From positions 39,259 through 103,258 of the forward strand of contig CAJMLV010000005.1 in NCBI GenBank assembly GCA_905214345.1: a stretch of 64,000 bases of DNA. The letters run 5' to 3'. Each line of letters starts with the position of its first letter. Within the stretch, counting starts at the first letter, position 1. Shown one piece after another: positions 33,402 through 41,793 of the stretch. The translations under genes and the position numbers were made by a program. The stretch is from an uncultured bacterium (lineage in GTDB: Bacteria; Bacillota; Clostridia; Oscillospirales; Ruminococcaceae). The notes beneath the pieces were generated by a model. It did no database searches. It was not told where the DNA came from and was given only the letters and a program-made list of their open reading frames with translations.

Positions 33402-34337
33402 ATGGATCTGATCTTTACCGCTTTTGCCACCCTGGACGGGTTCCGGGAAAATTCCGATGCCAACCGCGGCCGGGATGTGTATTACCGCTGCATCGTGGTG
33501 GCCCTGGCCAGTGCCCGGGCCCAGAACCCGGACTGCCAGGTAGCCCTGGTGACCAACGCCCCGGTTCCTGCCCCTTTCGACAATCAGCTTGCCCGGGCGG
33601 GTGTTACCATATACCAGTGCCCCTTTGACAAGTTCCGGTTCGGAGCCGATTTGCCCTGGTCCCTGGCTTTTTACAAGCTGTGTGCCATGGACTGGGTACT
33701 GAACAATCTGACCTTTGATCGCTGCGTCATGATGGACGCCGATACCTATACCCAGTATCCCCTGACCGATCTGTGGCGGGAAGCCGACGAGGCTGTCCTG
33801 TTGTACCAGGTGCCCCATCCCGCCAGCCAGCCCATGGCGGCTGCCATCAGCGACTGCTGCGATGCCCTGTATCCGGACACCGCCCCCCACGTACTGACCC
33901 ACTTCGGCGGCGAACTGGTGGCTGGCAGCGCCCCCCGGCTGCGGGAATTCCTGCATCTGTGCGGGGAAATCTACGACGAGATGCAGACCAAAAATATCCT
34001 GCCCCAGGACGGGGACGAGGTCATCCTCTGCATTGCCGCCTGGCGTGCCCTGCGCACCGGTCAACCGGTGCGGGCTGCCAACGCCTATATCTGGCGGTAC
34101 TGGCTGGGAGCCCGGCATTACTTTGTTTCCACCAATTACTGCCTGGTGCCCATCTGCATCCTGCACCTGCCGGGCAGCGGCAAAGACCGCCAGCTCAAAC
34201 TGCTCTATCGTCGGTACACCAAGCGGGGGGCCTTCCCCGACCGCAAGACTGTCTGGCGGCTGTGCGGCATGCCGGCGGCCCATCCGCCTTTGCTGAACAC
34301 CCTGTGGGTGCGGCTTTTGGCCGCCCTGCCGGACTGA
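33402..34337 (+). CDS. GT-A-fold glycosyltransferase-like protein
   Basis: A 311-residue cytoplasmic protein. The start at 33402 follows AAAGGATC. A nucleotide-sugar-type fold is suggested by early beta-alpha units (IFTAFATLDG, CQVALVTNAP) and by CVMMDADTYTQYPL, a DxD motif expected to bind metal and UDP-sugar. No family beyond that can be named. It opens a four-gene plus-strand set with an esterase, an acyltransferase and a membrane protein, spaced closely enough to be an operon. Confidence 0.7.
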   Translation: MDLIFTAFATLDGFRENSDANRGRDVYYRCIVVALASARAQNPDCQVALVTNAPVPAPFDNQLARAGVTIYQCPFDKFRFGADLPWSLAFYKLCAMDWVLNNLTFDRCVMMDADTYTQYPLTDLWREADEAVLLYQVPHPASQPMAAAISDCCDALYPDTAPHVLTHFGGELVAGSAPRLREFLHLCGEIYDEMQTKNILPQDGDEVILCIAAWRALRTGQPVRAANAYIWRYWLGARHYFVSTNYCLVPICILHLPGSGKDRQLKLLYRRYTKRGAFPDRKTVWRLCGMPAAHPPLLNTLWVRLLAALPD

Positions 34338-34364
34338 TTTACCAATACCGAAAGGAACGTCCTT

Positions 34365-35363
34365 ATGGCTGAATCGCCTAAACTTCCCCGGCGCCCCATG
34401 CTGGTGGACCGCAGCAAACTGCACCGCGCCCGCCGCAAGAATCCCGCCGAATCCGACCAGCTGACCCCCATGATGCGCGCCATCAAAGCGGTGCACAGCG
34501 TCACCTCCTCCGGCAGTACCAATCCCGACGACCTGGAACGTCAGCGAGCCGGGCAGGAACTGTTCGGGCGGCTGGTCAGCCCCACCCTGGGGCTGCGCAA
34601 CGATCCGCTGACCATCCACCGGGGCCCCGTGCCGGTCCCGGCGGAGTGGGTGAGCATCGAAGCCGGGCATGACCGCCGACATGTGGTGCTGTACTGCCAC
34701 GGCGGCGGCTACACCTGCGGCCAGCTGGGTTATGCCCGGGTTCTGGCCAGCAAGCTGGCCCTGGCTGCCGGGTGCGATGTGCTTTCCTTTGAATATCGCC
34801 TGGCTCCCGAACACTCCTACCCTGCCGCCGTGCAGGACGCCGTGGCGGTGTGGGATCATCTGGCCTATATGGGCTACGGTGCCCGGGACATCATTCTGGC
34901 CGGGGATTCCGCCGGGGGCAACCTGGCGCTGGAACTGGCCCTGCAGCTGAAAGGGCAGGGACGCCGCCAGCCCCGGGCCCTGATCCTTATGAGTCCCTGG
35001 ACCGACATGACGGCTTCCGGCCCCAGCTACACCGAACGTGCGGCACTGGACCCCATGCTGACCATGCAGTACATCGAATCGGTGCGCGCCGCCTATTGCA
35101 GCACCCGCACCGACTTTGCCAATCCCTGTTTTTCGCCGCTGTTTGCCGACCTGCGCGGACTGCCTCCCACCCTGATTCAGGTGGGCACCAACGAGATTCT
35201 GTATTCCGATTCGGAACAACTGCACCGCAAGATGCAGGAACAGAACGTGTACAGCACCCTGGAAGTATACGAGGACTGCTGGCATGTGTTCCAGCAGATG
35301 CCGGTACGCAGTGCTGCTCAGGCCATGGACAGCGTCGGACGATTTATCCAGCGGCAGCTTTGA
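34365..35363 (+). CDS. Alpha/beta hydrolase, hormone-sensitive-lipase type esterase
   Basis: A 332-residue esterase with the HSL oxyanion motif HGGGYT, nucleophile elbow GDSAGG, EYRLAPEH between them, and the catalytic Asp/His near the C-terminus (EILYSDSEQL and CWHVFQQMP). No signal peptide. It is followed by an acyltransferase of the alcohol acetyltransferase type, so the two may make and cleave the same ester. Confidence 0.9.
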   Translation: MAESPKLPRRPMLVDRSKLHRARRKNPAESDQLTPMMRAIKAVHSVTSSGSTNPDDLERQRAGQELFGRLVSPTLGLRNDPLTIHRGPVPVPAEWVSIEAGHDRRHVVLYCHGGGYTCGQLGYARVLASKLALAAGCDVLSFEYRLAPEHSYPAAVQDAVAVWDHLAYMGYGARDIILAGDSAGGNLALELALQLKGQGRRQPRALILMSPWTDMTASGPSYTERAALDPMLTMQYIESVRAAYCSTRTDFANPCFSPLFADLRGLPPTLIQVGTNEILYSDSEQLHRKMQEQNVYSTLEVYEDCWHVFQQMPVRSAAQAMDSVGRFIQRQL

Positions 35364-35384
35364 GCACAGAAAGGGGGCTTTGCC

Positions 35385-36647
35385 GTGCCCGAAAAATGGT
35401 ATAAGGTGGACAATGTCGCCAAACTGTTTTTGGCCACCATGAACCGGCGTGACCCGCGGGTATTTCGCATCAGCTGTACTTTGCAGGAGGATGTGGACCC
35501 GGACACGCTGACCAAGGCTCTGGCGCGTACCGCCCGGGAACTGCCCAATTTTCAGGTCACCCTGCACCGCGGCCTGTTCTGGCATTATTTTGAGTCCACC
35601 GACAAATTGCCGGTACCCGAGCCGGAAGACAAGCAGCCCTGTTCCGCCCTGTATGGCCCGGACCAGAAAAACGCCCTGCTGTACCGGGTAAGCTATTACG
35701 GTGCCCGCATCAATCTGGAAATGCTGCATGCCCTCACCGACGGAAACGGCGGGTTGATGTTCCTGAAATGCCTGGTGCACAACTATCTGCAGCTCCGTCA
35801 TCCGGAAGAACTGGCTGGCGTTCCCCGGGAACAGGGAGCTTCGGCAGCAGATATGGAACAGAATTCCTATTCAAAATTCTATGCAGGCCGCCGGGCGGAC
35901 AAGTCCTCCACCGACGCCGCCGCCAAGCGGCGGGTCTGCCGTCTGCGGGGCCGCCTGCCCCTGGATCAGACCCAGTTTTTTGAGGCACATCTCTCCGCTT
36001 CCGAAGTGCTGGCCAAGGCCCGCGCCCTGGATGTGAGCCTGACCAGCTACCTGGCCGCCGCACAGATGCTGGCCGCCTGGCGGGAACTGCCCGCTTTGGA
36101 ACGCGGCCGGGCCATGGCGGTGGGTCTGCCGGTGAACCTGCGCAATTATTTTCCTTCCCACACCGCCCGCAACTTCTTCAACACCGTGCGGGTGGCCCAT
36201 ATCTTCACCGGGGACGAGACTCTGGAAACGCTGGCCAAGGAATTCGATCAGAAGCTGCGGGCCGCTCTTTCGGATGACCGCATCAAGGCACAGATGGATG
36301 GTTTCGAGCGCTTTGAGCGGATTCCCGGCGTGCGTCCGGTGCCTCTGGTGCTCAAGAACTGGGTCGTGAGCCTTTGCAACTGGGTGGAAGCCCGCAAGGT
36401 CACCCTGACCATCTCCAACATGGGCCGGGTGTCGGTGCCGGAGGCTCTGCGCCCGTACATTCATGGATTTGCGGCCTATTGCAGCACGCCTTCCCTGTTC
36501 ACCACCGTCTGTTCCTACGGGGATGACCTGGTACTGGGTACTGCCTCGGCATATCGCAGCACCAACGTGCTGAAAAACTTCTACCGCAGTCTGGCGGATG
36601 CCGGGCTGTCCATCACCCTGTATGCGAGCGAGGTGCAAAGCTTATGA
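35385..36647 (+). CDS. Condensation-like acyltransferase (alcohol acetyltransferase type)
   Basis: A 420-residue protein with GTG start at 35385 behind AAGGGGG. It has the HxxxDG active-site motif (HALTDGNGG, about residue 116) and an NxFFNTVRV segment followed by a late SNMGRV element, as in the BAHD/condensation/alcohol-acetyltransferase fold. Would transfer an acyl group from CoA or a carrier to an alcohol or amine. The next gene overlaps by four bases. Confidence 0.78.
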   Translation: MPEKWYKVDNVAKLFLATMNRRDPRVFRISCTLQEDVDPDTLTKALARTARELPNFQVTLHRGLFWHYFESTDKLPVPEPEDKQPCSALYGPDQKNALLYRVSYYGARINLEMLHALTDGNGGLMFLKCLVHNYLQLRHPEELAGVPREQGASAADMEQNSYSKFYAGRRADKSSTDAAAKRRVCRLRGRLPLDQTQFFEAHLSASEVLAKARALDVSLTSYLAAAQMLAAWRELPALERGRAMAVGLPVNLRNYFPSHTARNFFNTVRVAHIFTGDETLETLAKEFDQKLRAALSDDRIKAQMDGFERFERIPGVRPVPLVLKNWVVSLCNWVEARKVTLTISNMGRVSVPEALRPYIHGFAAYCSTPSLFTTVCSYGDDLVLGTASAYRSTNVLKNFYRSLADAGLSITLYASEVQSL

Positions 36648-37312
36648 AGACCTGCCCCCATTGCAACATCCAGGTGGGCAGCGGTTCCTACTGCCCTCTG
36701 TGCCAGAGTCCCTTGCCCGGCGCCGACGAACCGGATGTTCCTTATTTTCCCCCTGCTCCGCCTCCGGGGCGCCGCCTTCCTCTCTTTTTCAAAATCACCA
36801 CCTTTGTGCTGCTGGCCGCGGTGGTGATCTGTGCCGCCGTGGATTTTCTTTTGCAGGAAGACCCGCATCTGCACTGGAGCCTGGTGGTGGTGGCCTTTGT
36901 GGCAGCCGCGCTGCTGCTTCTGCGGGCATTGATGATGGGCAGCCACAACGCCCCCAAGCTTCTGTTTCAGATTCTGGTGGGCGCTTCCCTGCTGGTCTGG
37001 TTCTGCGACCGCTTCCTTGGCTGGGGCGGCGTTTCCATCGACGCAGTGATCCCTATCCTGTGTACCACCGCCCTGGTGCTGAACTTTCTGTTCGCCTTCA
37101 TCAACCGCAAATTCACCGAAAACGGCCTGATTTATCTGCTGTTGAACATTGGCGTGGGTGTTGCCCCTTACATCGTCCTCACCATCCGCCATACCCGCAC
37201 CGCCCTGCCCTGGGTGATCTGCCTCATCGTAAGCATCATCACCTTCCTGGGTCTTGTAATCTTCAAGGGCCGCGCTCTCTGGGCCGAATTCGCCAAGCGG
37301 CTGCATCTGTAA
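36644..37312 (+). CDS. DUF6320-like membrane protein with N-terminal zinc ribbon
   Basis: A 222-residue protein: a zinc ribbon of two CxxC knuckles at the very start (CPHCNIQVGSGSYCPLC), a Pro-rich linker, then six or so hydrophobic helices. Proteins with this architecture are found next to such acyltransferases and esterases in other Firmicutes (from memory). ATGA overlap with the acyltransferase supports joint function, perhaps envelope or lipid ester modification. Confidence 0.75.
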   Translation: MKTCPHCNIQVGSGSYCPLCQSPLPGADEPDVPYFPPAPPPGRRLPLFFKITTFVLLAAVVICAAVDFLLQEDPHLHWSLVVVAFVAAALLLLRALMMGSHNAPKLLFQILVGASLLVWFCDRFLGWGGVSIDAVIPILCTTALVLNFLFAFINRKFTENGLIYLLLNIGVGVAPYIVLTIRHTRTALPWVICLIVSIITFLGLVIFKGRALWAEFAKRLHL

Positions 37313-37332
37313 AAGCAGCCTTCTTATCACAC

Positions 37333-37370
37333 AAAAACTCCGCCGTCCCGACAGGGACCGCGGAGTTTTT
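37333..37370. terminator. Bidirectional intrinsic terminator
   Basis: Stem AAAAACTCCGC-GTCCC / GGGAC-GCGGAGTTTTT between converging genes. Confidence 0.9.
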
Positions 37371-37373
37371 GTG

Positions 37374-38597
37374 TTATGGCTGGGTCAGCAGGCGGCGTAT
37401 GGTGGGGTGCATCACAAAGAAGAAAGCCGGAATCAGGGTCAGGATACCGCCCACCAACGATACCGGCACCACACCAAACAGGTCTCCCAAAAATCCGTAG
37501 ATCACCATGGAGATGGCCATCGTACCGATACAGGCCGCGTTGTACAGGGCCAGCACCCGTCCGTGGTAGGCCGGTTCGATCACTTCCATCAGAGCCGGAT
37601 ACATGAACATGTTGGCCACCATGTTACAGAAGGCATAGCCCGCATACAGGATGGTACAGACCCTGAACCCGGAAGCCACCATAGCCCCCAGATACAGGGC
37701 ATTGTATCCCACGTTGGCCAGCGCCAATACGGTCCAGCGACGGCTGCGCGGGATGGGCATCGCCGTAATAAAGACAGTGGCAATGAGCATGGCGGCGCTC
37801 TCTGCGCCCAGGAACAAACCATATTGTTCAATGCTCATCCCTTTGTCCAAGCACCAGATGTACACAATTCCCACAAAGCCGCCGCAGGTCAGGTTTACGG
37901 CCGAGCCCGCAAGCATCATACTCGTCAGCCCTGCGTGGTTTTTCAGATAGGAAAAGCCGTCGGCAAAATCCTGCAGAAAGCTGTGGAAGCCGGTCGTGCC
38001 GGGGGTATCGTGCACCTGAATGAAACATTCGGTAAAGGCTGAGAACAGGAAAGTGGCACCGTTGAACAGGATGATCACCGGTACGCCAAAGGCCACCACC
38101 AGAAATCCTCCCGCCGCGTTGCCGATCATCTGGATGGCAGATTGGGTGCTATGCAGCAGTGCCGAAGCCCGCATCAGGTTTGCCTGTTCCACCAGTTGAG
38201 GCAGCAGGGCGTTCAGCGCCGGCATGAGCACCGCACTGCACACCGAACTGATGGCAGCCACCAGCAAAACTTGCCATACCTGCATCTTTCCTGCCAGAGC
38301 CAGGGCTCCCAGTGCCAGCATGACAACACCGCAGACAGCGTCGCTGCCCGCCGCCAGATTCCGCCGGTTGAAGCGGTCGGCCAGAACCCCGCCCAAAGGC
38401 TGCAAAATCATGTTGCCGAAATAGCTGATGGCGGTGGTGATACCCATCCAGGCAGCAGAATCGGTTTTGTCGTATACCCAGATGCCGATGGCAATGGAAT
38501 ACAGAACACTGCCGATTTTGGATTCGGCCATTCCCTGCCATACCAGAAACAGGTTGCGGTTGAACCGGCGGGGGGCAGTCTCAGTCTTGGCCGCCAT
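37374..38597 (-). CDS. MFS efflux transporter
   Basis: A 407-residue major-facilitator protein with about 12 helices; the conserved loop 2-3 motif reads GGVLADRFNRRN. Resembles drug exporters of the MefA/enterobactin-exporter (DHA3) group (FLVWQGMAESKIGSVLYSIAIGIWVYDKT). Its start overlaps the end of the upstream regulator gene by 17 bases, so they form one regulated unit. Confidence 0.9.
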   Translation of the reverse strand: MAAKTETAPRRFNRNLFLVWQGMAESKIGSVLYSIAIGIWVYDKTDSAAWMGITTAISYFGNMILQPLGGVLADRFNRRNLAAGSDAVCGVVMLALGALALAGKMQVWQVLLVAAISSVCSAVLMPALNALLPQLVEQANLMRASALLHSTQSAIQMIGNAAGGFLVVAFGVPVIILFNGATFLFSAFTECFIQVHDTPGTTGFHSFLQDFADGFSYLKNHAGLTSMMLAGSAVNLTCGGFVGIVYIWCLDKGMSIEQYGLFLGAESAAMLIATVFITAMPIPRSRRWTVLALANVGYNALYLGAMVASGFRVCTILYAGYAFCNMVANMFMYPALMEVIEPAYHGRVLALYNAACIGTMAISMVIYGFLGDLFGVVPVSLVGGILTLIPAFFFVMHPTIRRLLTQP

Positions 38598-39402
38598 CGT
38601 CCTTCACCTCCCCTGCCCGGTAAGAAATCAGGTCAAATCGGATGGGCGCCGTGCCAGGGCGCGGTTGGCTGTGCTGCTGCAGGTAATCCCCGATCAGGTC
38701 CCGGAGCGCAAGGGTTTCTTCCCTGGTCAGGTGGATGACACCGTTTGTCTCGATCAGGCCCCAGGCATCATCCCAGTTCTGACTGGGACTCTGCTGCCAG
38801 TCCTTCATCATTTTCAAGGCACCTTCCCGCACCTGACGGGCGTTTTCCTCCAGCAGCCGGCGGGTGGGGTCCCACAGACCGGTATTGCACACATCCAGCG
38901 AAATGCACTTGTCGGTCAGCCGGTAATAGGTCGCCAGAATACCGTGGATCAGCTGCTGGTGATCTTTTTCCACCACACCGATGGATTCCAGCTTCTGCAT
39001 GTGATGGCGGGCGGAACTGGGGGCAATGCCCAGCTCATCAGCCAGACGTTTGGAGGTGACCGGCTCGGCCAGAATCATCATCCGCTCCAGCATGCGCTGG
39101 CGCAGCGGATGCAGAAAGATTCCCACCGACTTCTCGTCGCTGAGGACCAGCATGTCATCCCGAAAAGGCACTTTACGGTCAAGATTGCCATTCTCCTGCA
39201 AAGCGTCATCTGTCGGAACCGCCTCTCCTGCCGACGCTGCGGGCCATGTTTGTGCCGTACCGGCCAACGCTGCAGTTTCTGCAAAAGGCGATTCAGGTAC
39301 GCCTGTTGCCGTCTTGCCTCCCTGCGAAAGGTCGGATGTTGTCCTGGTCTTTGCTGCTTCCCGGGTCAGCATATCAGCCGGCCGCTCTTTGGTTTCTGTC
39401 AT
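38581..39402 (-). CDS. ArsR-like winged-helix regulator with long disordered N-terminus
   Basis: A 273-residue regulator. Residues 1 to about 85 are low-complexity (Thr, Ala, Ser, Glu rich). The winged helix follows (LHPLRQRMLERMMILAEPVTSKRLADELGIAPSSARHHMQKLESIGVVEK), as in ArsR/HTH_20 proteins, then a helical ligand domain. ATG 39402 follows GGGGGAG. It controls itself and the MFS pump: a perfect palindrome lies between the -35 and -10 boxes of its promoter. Confidence 0.88.
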   Translation of the reverse strand: MTETKERPADMLTREAAKTRTTSDLSQGGKTATGVPESPFAETAALAGTAQTWPAASAGEAVPTDDALQENGNLDRKVPFRDDMLVLSDEKSVGIFLHPLRQRMLERMMILAEPVTSKRLADELGIAPSSARHHMQKLESIGVVEKDHQQLIHGILATYYRLTDKCISLDVCNTGLWDPTRRLLEENARQVREGALKMMKDWQQSPSQNWDDAWGLIETNGVIHLTREETLALRDLIGDYLQQHSQPRPGTAPIRFDLISYRAGEVKDDGGQD

Positions 39403-39427
39403 ACAGGCTCCCCCTTTCATTACACAA

Positions 39428-39457
39428 ACTATATCATTACAATTATTGTAATGTCAA
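39428..39457 (-). promoter_or_regulatory. Promoter and operator of the regulator-MFS operon
   Basis: On the minus strand TTGACA (39457-39452), 18-base spacer, TATAGT (39433-39428). The spacer is almost filled by the palindrome ATTACAATTATTGTAAT (39436-39452; 8-bp perfect arms). A repressor bound there would directly exclude RNA polymerase. Confidence 0.82.
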
Positions 39458-39537
39458 GAGACAATCCAGATTTATCCCTGCAAAAAGCCTAATTTTTCCC
39501 GCAAAGAGAAAGCCGAAAACTTTTTTTGCAAAAAAGC

Positions 39538-39566
39538 TTGACAATCGCTTCTTTGCATGGTATATT
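39538..39566 (+). promoter_or_regulatory. Promoter of tRNA-fMet
   Basis: TTGACA (39538-39543), 17-base spacer, TATATT (39561-39566); 36 bases before the tRNA. Confidence 0.88.
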
Positions 39567-39602
39567 AATTAAGCTATCTCAAATGAGTGCGCAACCAAAT
39601 AT

Positions 39603-39678
<76 letters not shown>

Positions 39679-39680
39679 CC

Positions 39681-39722
39681 AAAAGAACGGTAGAACGTCA
39701 AGTTTTACCGTTCTTTTCTTTT
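39681..39722 (+). terminator. Intrinsic terminator after tRNA-fMet
   Basis: Stem AAAGAACGGTA / TACCGTTCTTT with an 11-base loop and T-rich tail. Confidence 0.85.
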
Positions 39723-39861
39723 TGCCTATTAGGGAAAATGCGGGTTTGTCCGTGGGTGGTCCGTTGAGCTGTAAAAACTCCAATTATAATAATATCGCGA
39801 CACGTCTTGTATATTGATATCGTCCTTGATAGAATAAATATAAAATAAAGGATGTGATGAA

Positions 39862-40533
39862 ATGAGTGACGAATCCAAAAAAGCTCCAGAATGCTTTGTA
39901 ATTATGCCTTTTACAACCCCAGAAGGTTACGAAGCAGATCACTTTAAGAAAATATACGAGCAATTATTTAAGCCAGCTATTAAAATGGCTGGCTATGAGC
40001 CTTATCGTGTAGATGAAGATACGGCAAGTAACACTATCCAAAGTAAAATCATCGGGCGATTAATTGATGCACCAATGGTTTTGTGTGATTTAAGTGCACG
40101 CAATCCGAATGTCCTTTATGAACTTGGAATGCGTCACGCATTCGAAAAACCGGTCTTGCTAGTTCAAGAAGTTGGCACACAAAGAATATTCGATATATCT
40201 GGGATAACAACAATCGAATACCGAAATGCTCGTTTGTATGACGAAGTAATAAACGATCAACAAGTTATTGCAAAGGCACTAGCCGAAACAGCTAAGGCCA
40301 AGAAAAAGTATTCCGTCTTGAGTACGTACGGATTAGATGTTGCTCAAATAAGACAGTCTGGAGAGATGTCTAGCGATGACAGAATTAGTTTGCAACTTGC
40401 AGTACTGACAGATAGAATCAACGACATCGGGAATCGATTAAACCGTATGGAGCGTACAGAAAAGCGACCCTCCCCCCAGATTTACAGAGGAGATCCTGTC
40501 GATGACGTTAGTCGATGTTTTCTTTATTACTGA
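39862..40533 (+). CDS. TIR-like / nucleoside deoxyribosyltransferase-like protein, C-terminus altered
   Basis: A 223-residue protein, clearly more AT-rich than the backbone. The N-terminal ~130 residues have a Rossmann-like pattern: CFVIMPF, then MVLCDLSARNPNVLYELGMRHAF with an acidic/NxNVxYELG active-site type motif shared by TIR-like and deoxyribosyltransferase-like proteins that act on nucleotides or NAD. A helical C-terminal tail follows. The last ~9 residues are antisense to the end of a truncated recombinase, so the original C-terminus may have been lost. Possible defence effector; no partner gene is evident. Confidence 0.65.
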   Translation: MSDESKKAPECFVIMPFTTPEGYEADHFKKIYEQLFKPAIKMAGYEPYRVDEDTASNTIQSKIIGRLIDAPMVLCDLSARNPNVLYELGMRHAFEKPVLLVQEVGTQRIFDISGITTIEYRNARLYDEVINDQQVIAKALAETAKAKKKYSVLSTYGLDVAQIRQSGEMSSDDRISLQLAVLTDRINDIGNRLNRMERTEKRPSPQIYRGDPVDDVSRCFLYY

Positions 40534-40795
40534 CCAGGTGGATTTGTTTATTCTGCAAAAGCTCCACAATCTTCAATAAATCCGATGTGCTTCTGGCAAG
40601 GCGGCTAAAGTCATGGACATAGATGGTGTCCCCTTCCCTGGCGAAATCCAGCATCGCCTGAAGTTGCGGCCGATTGGTATCCTTTCCAGATACTTTCTCC
40701 ATGAACCACCGTTCAATGTGATACCCCTGTAAAGCATTCACCTGTCTTTGCTCATTCTGTTCGGCAGTAGAGACACGGACATACGCAATATTCAT
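40508..40795 (-). pseudogene. Serine recombinase (resolvase/invertase), catalytic domain only
   Basis: A 95-residue frame matching the N-terminal resolvase domain: AYVRVSTAEQNEQRQ with catalytic Ser, and VHDFSRLARSTSDLLKIV. It stops right after NKENID, where intact members continue for about 90 more residues including the DNA-binding helix-turn-helix. The truncation coincides with the end of the converging TIR-like gene (26-base overlap), indicating a rearrangement junction near 40500-40530. It could bind partners but should not recombine alone. Its start overlaps the amidotransferase stop. Confidence 0.8.
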
Positions 40796-41790
40796 GGTGT
40801 GTAATCACCTCTGTACATCGCATATTCATAGTAAGACTCCTGCAATGCTGCCCGAAACAGTTCCGGGTCTTGCAGGAGTTCTTCAATTTCATCATTGCAA
40901 TATCTACAGGCCAGCAAGATAGCCACGTCTTCTTCTTCATACCCCAGGTTACAAACTGTATCCAACAGGTCACTTGCATCGTGAGAGCTCCCATAAAGGG
41001 GTTTGTTGGCTTGCCATCCCCAAAATCCATACAAGGACTCATAGAGCCTGGCCGTATTGAAATAACTGGTCTCCATCTGTCCGTCACTATCCAGACGAAG
41101 TATTTCTCCTTCCTCCAGCCATACGCGGGAATAAAGGTATGTGCTCAGGAACGGGCATCGGGCAATAGCTGCTTGCAGAATTTCCGAGGTGCTCGCATAC
41201 ACAAACAATCCCAGATGAGGGAACTCAACAAGGCACAGAGGATTGTTTCCCCGCACAAAGTAGAGAGTGTTATGCCGATTCAGAATGGTTAGCGTAAACG
41301 TCCCCTCCAGCTGTTCGGCCAGCTCAACCAGTGTCTTCATATCCAGTGTGCCTGCTGTCTCAAGCATCTGTACGGCCACATAACTATCTGTCTCGATCCG
41401 CGTCTTAGGCAGTCGAAATTGTCGTCTCAGCGTCAGATCATTGGTCAAGACACCGTTATGCGCCAGCGCAAAGTCCGGACCATCACCTTGTCTGTGTCCG
41501 TCCGAGTTCCCGGGGAATGGATGGTTATTACAGTTGAATTTGGCACTTCCCTGTGTAGTCATCCGAACATGTCCCATGACAGCGCGGGTTCCGACAGGAG
41601 GAAACAGAAATGTATCACTTGCCTTTTCCGCTCGTTTGTAGATATGCAATCTCTGTTTACTATTATAGGCAATCCCCGTAGCATCCGTCCCCCGAACCAT
41701 ACTGCTGACCGCCAGAGCACGTACCAATTGTCTGACCTGCTGTGGTCCAAGACTTCCATAAGGGTCGCTGAATCCATATAGTCCACACAT
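40792..41790 (-). CDS. Class II glutamine amidotransferase
   Basis: A 332-residue Ntn-type amidotransferase: C2 nucleophile exposed after Met removal (MCGLYGF), VRGTDATGIA, GHVRMTTQG, LAHNGVLTN and ETDSYVAVQML. The synthetase domain of GlmS, PurF or AsnB is absent; the C-terminal ~110 residues are acidic and helical without a family match. It is directly downstream of an amidoligase gene (3-base gap). GAT-II plus amidoligase pairs have been described in comparative genomics (Iyer, Aravind and colleagues) as makers of amide-linked peptide modifications. Here the GAT would supply ammonia or remove an amide. Confidence 0.85.
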   Translation of the reverse strand: MCGLYGFSDPYGSLGPQQVRQLVRALAVSSMVRGTDATGIAYNSKQRLHIYKRAEKASDTFLFPPVGTRAVMGHVRMTTQGSAKFNCNNHPFPGNSDGHRQGDGPDFALAHNGVLTNDLTLRRQFRLPKTRIETDSYVAVQMLETAGTLDMKTLVELAEQLEGTFTLTILNRHNTLYFVRGNNPLCLVEFPHLGLFVYASTSEILQAAIARCPFLSTYLYSRVWLEEGEILRLDSDGQMETSYFNTARLYESLYGFWGWQANKPLYGSSHDASDLLDTVCNLGYEEEDVAILLACRYCNDEIEELLQDPELFRAALQESYYEYAMYRGDYTP

Positions 41791-41793
41791 ATT

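Noticed and set aside
32520..35801. A 1093-codon minus-strand open frame
   Set aside because: Antisense to iclR, glycosyltransferase and esterase genes with clear families; composition (Gly/Gln/His rich) is that of a GC-rich shadow frame.
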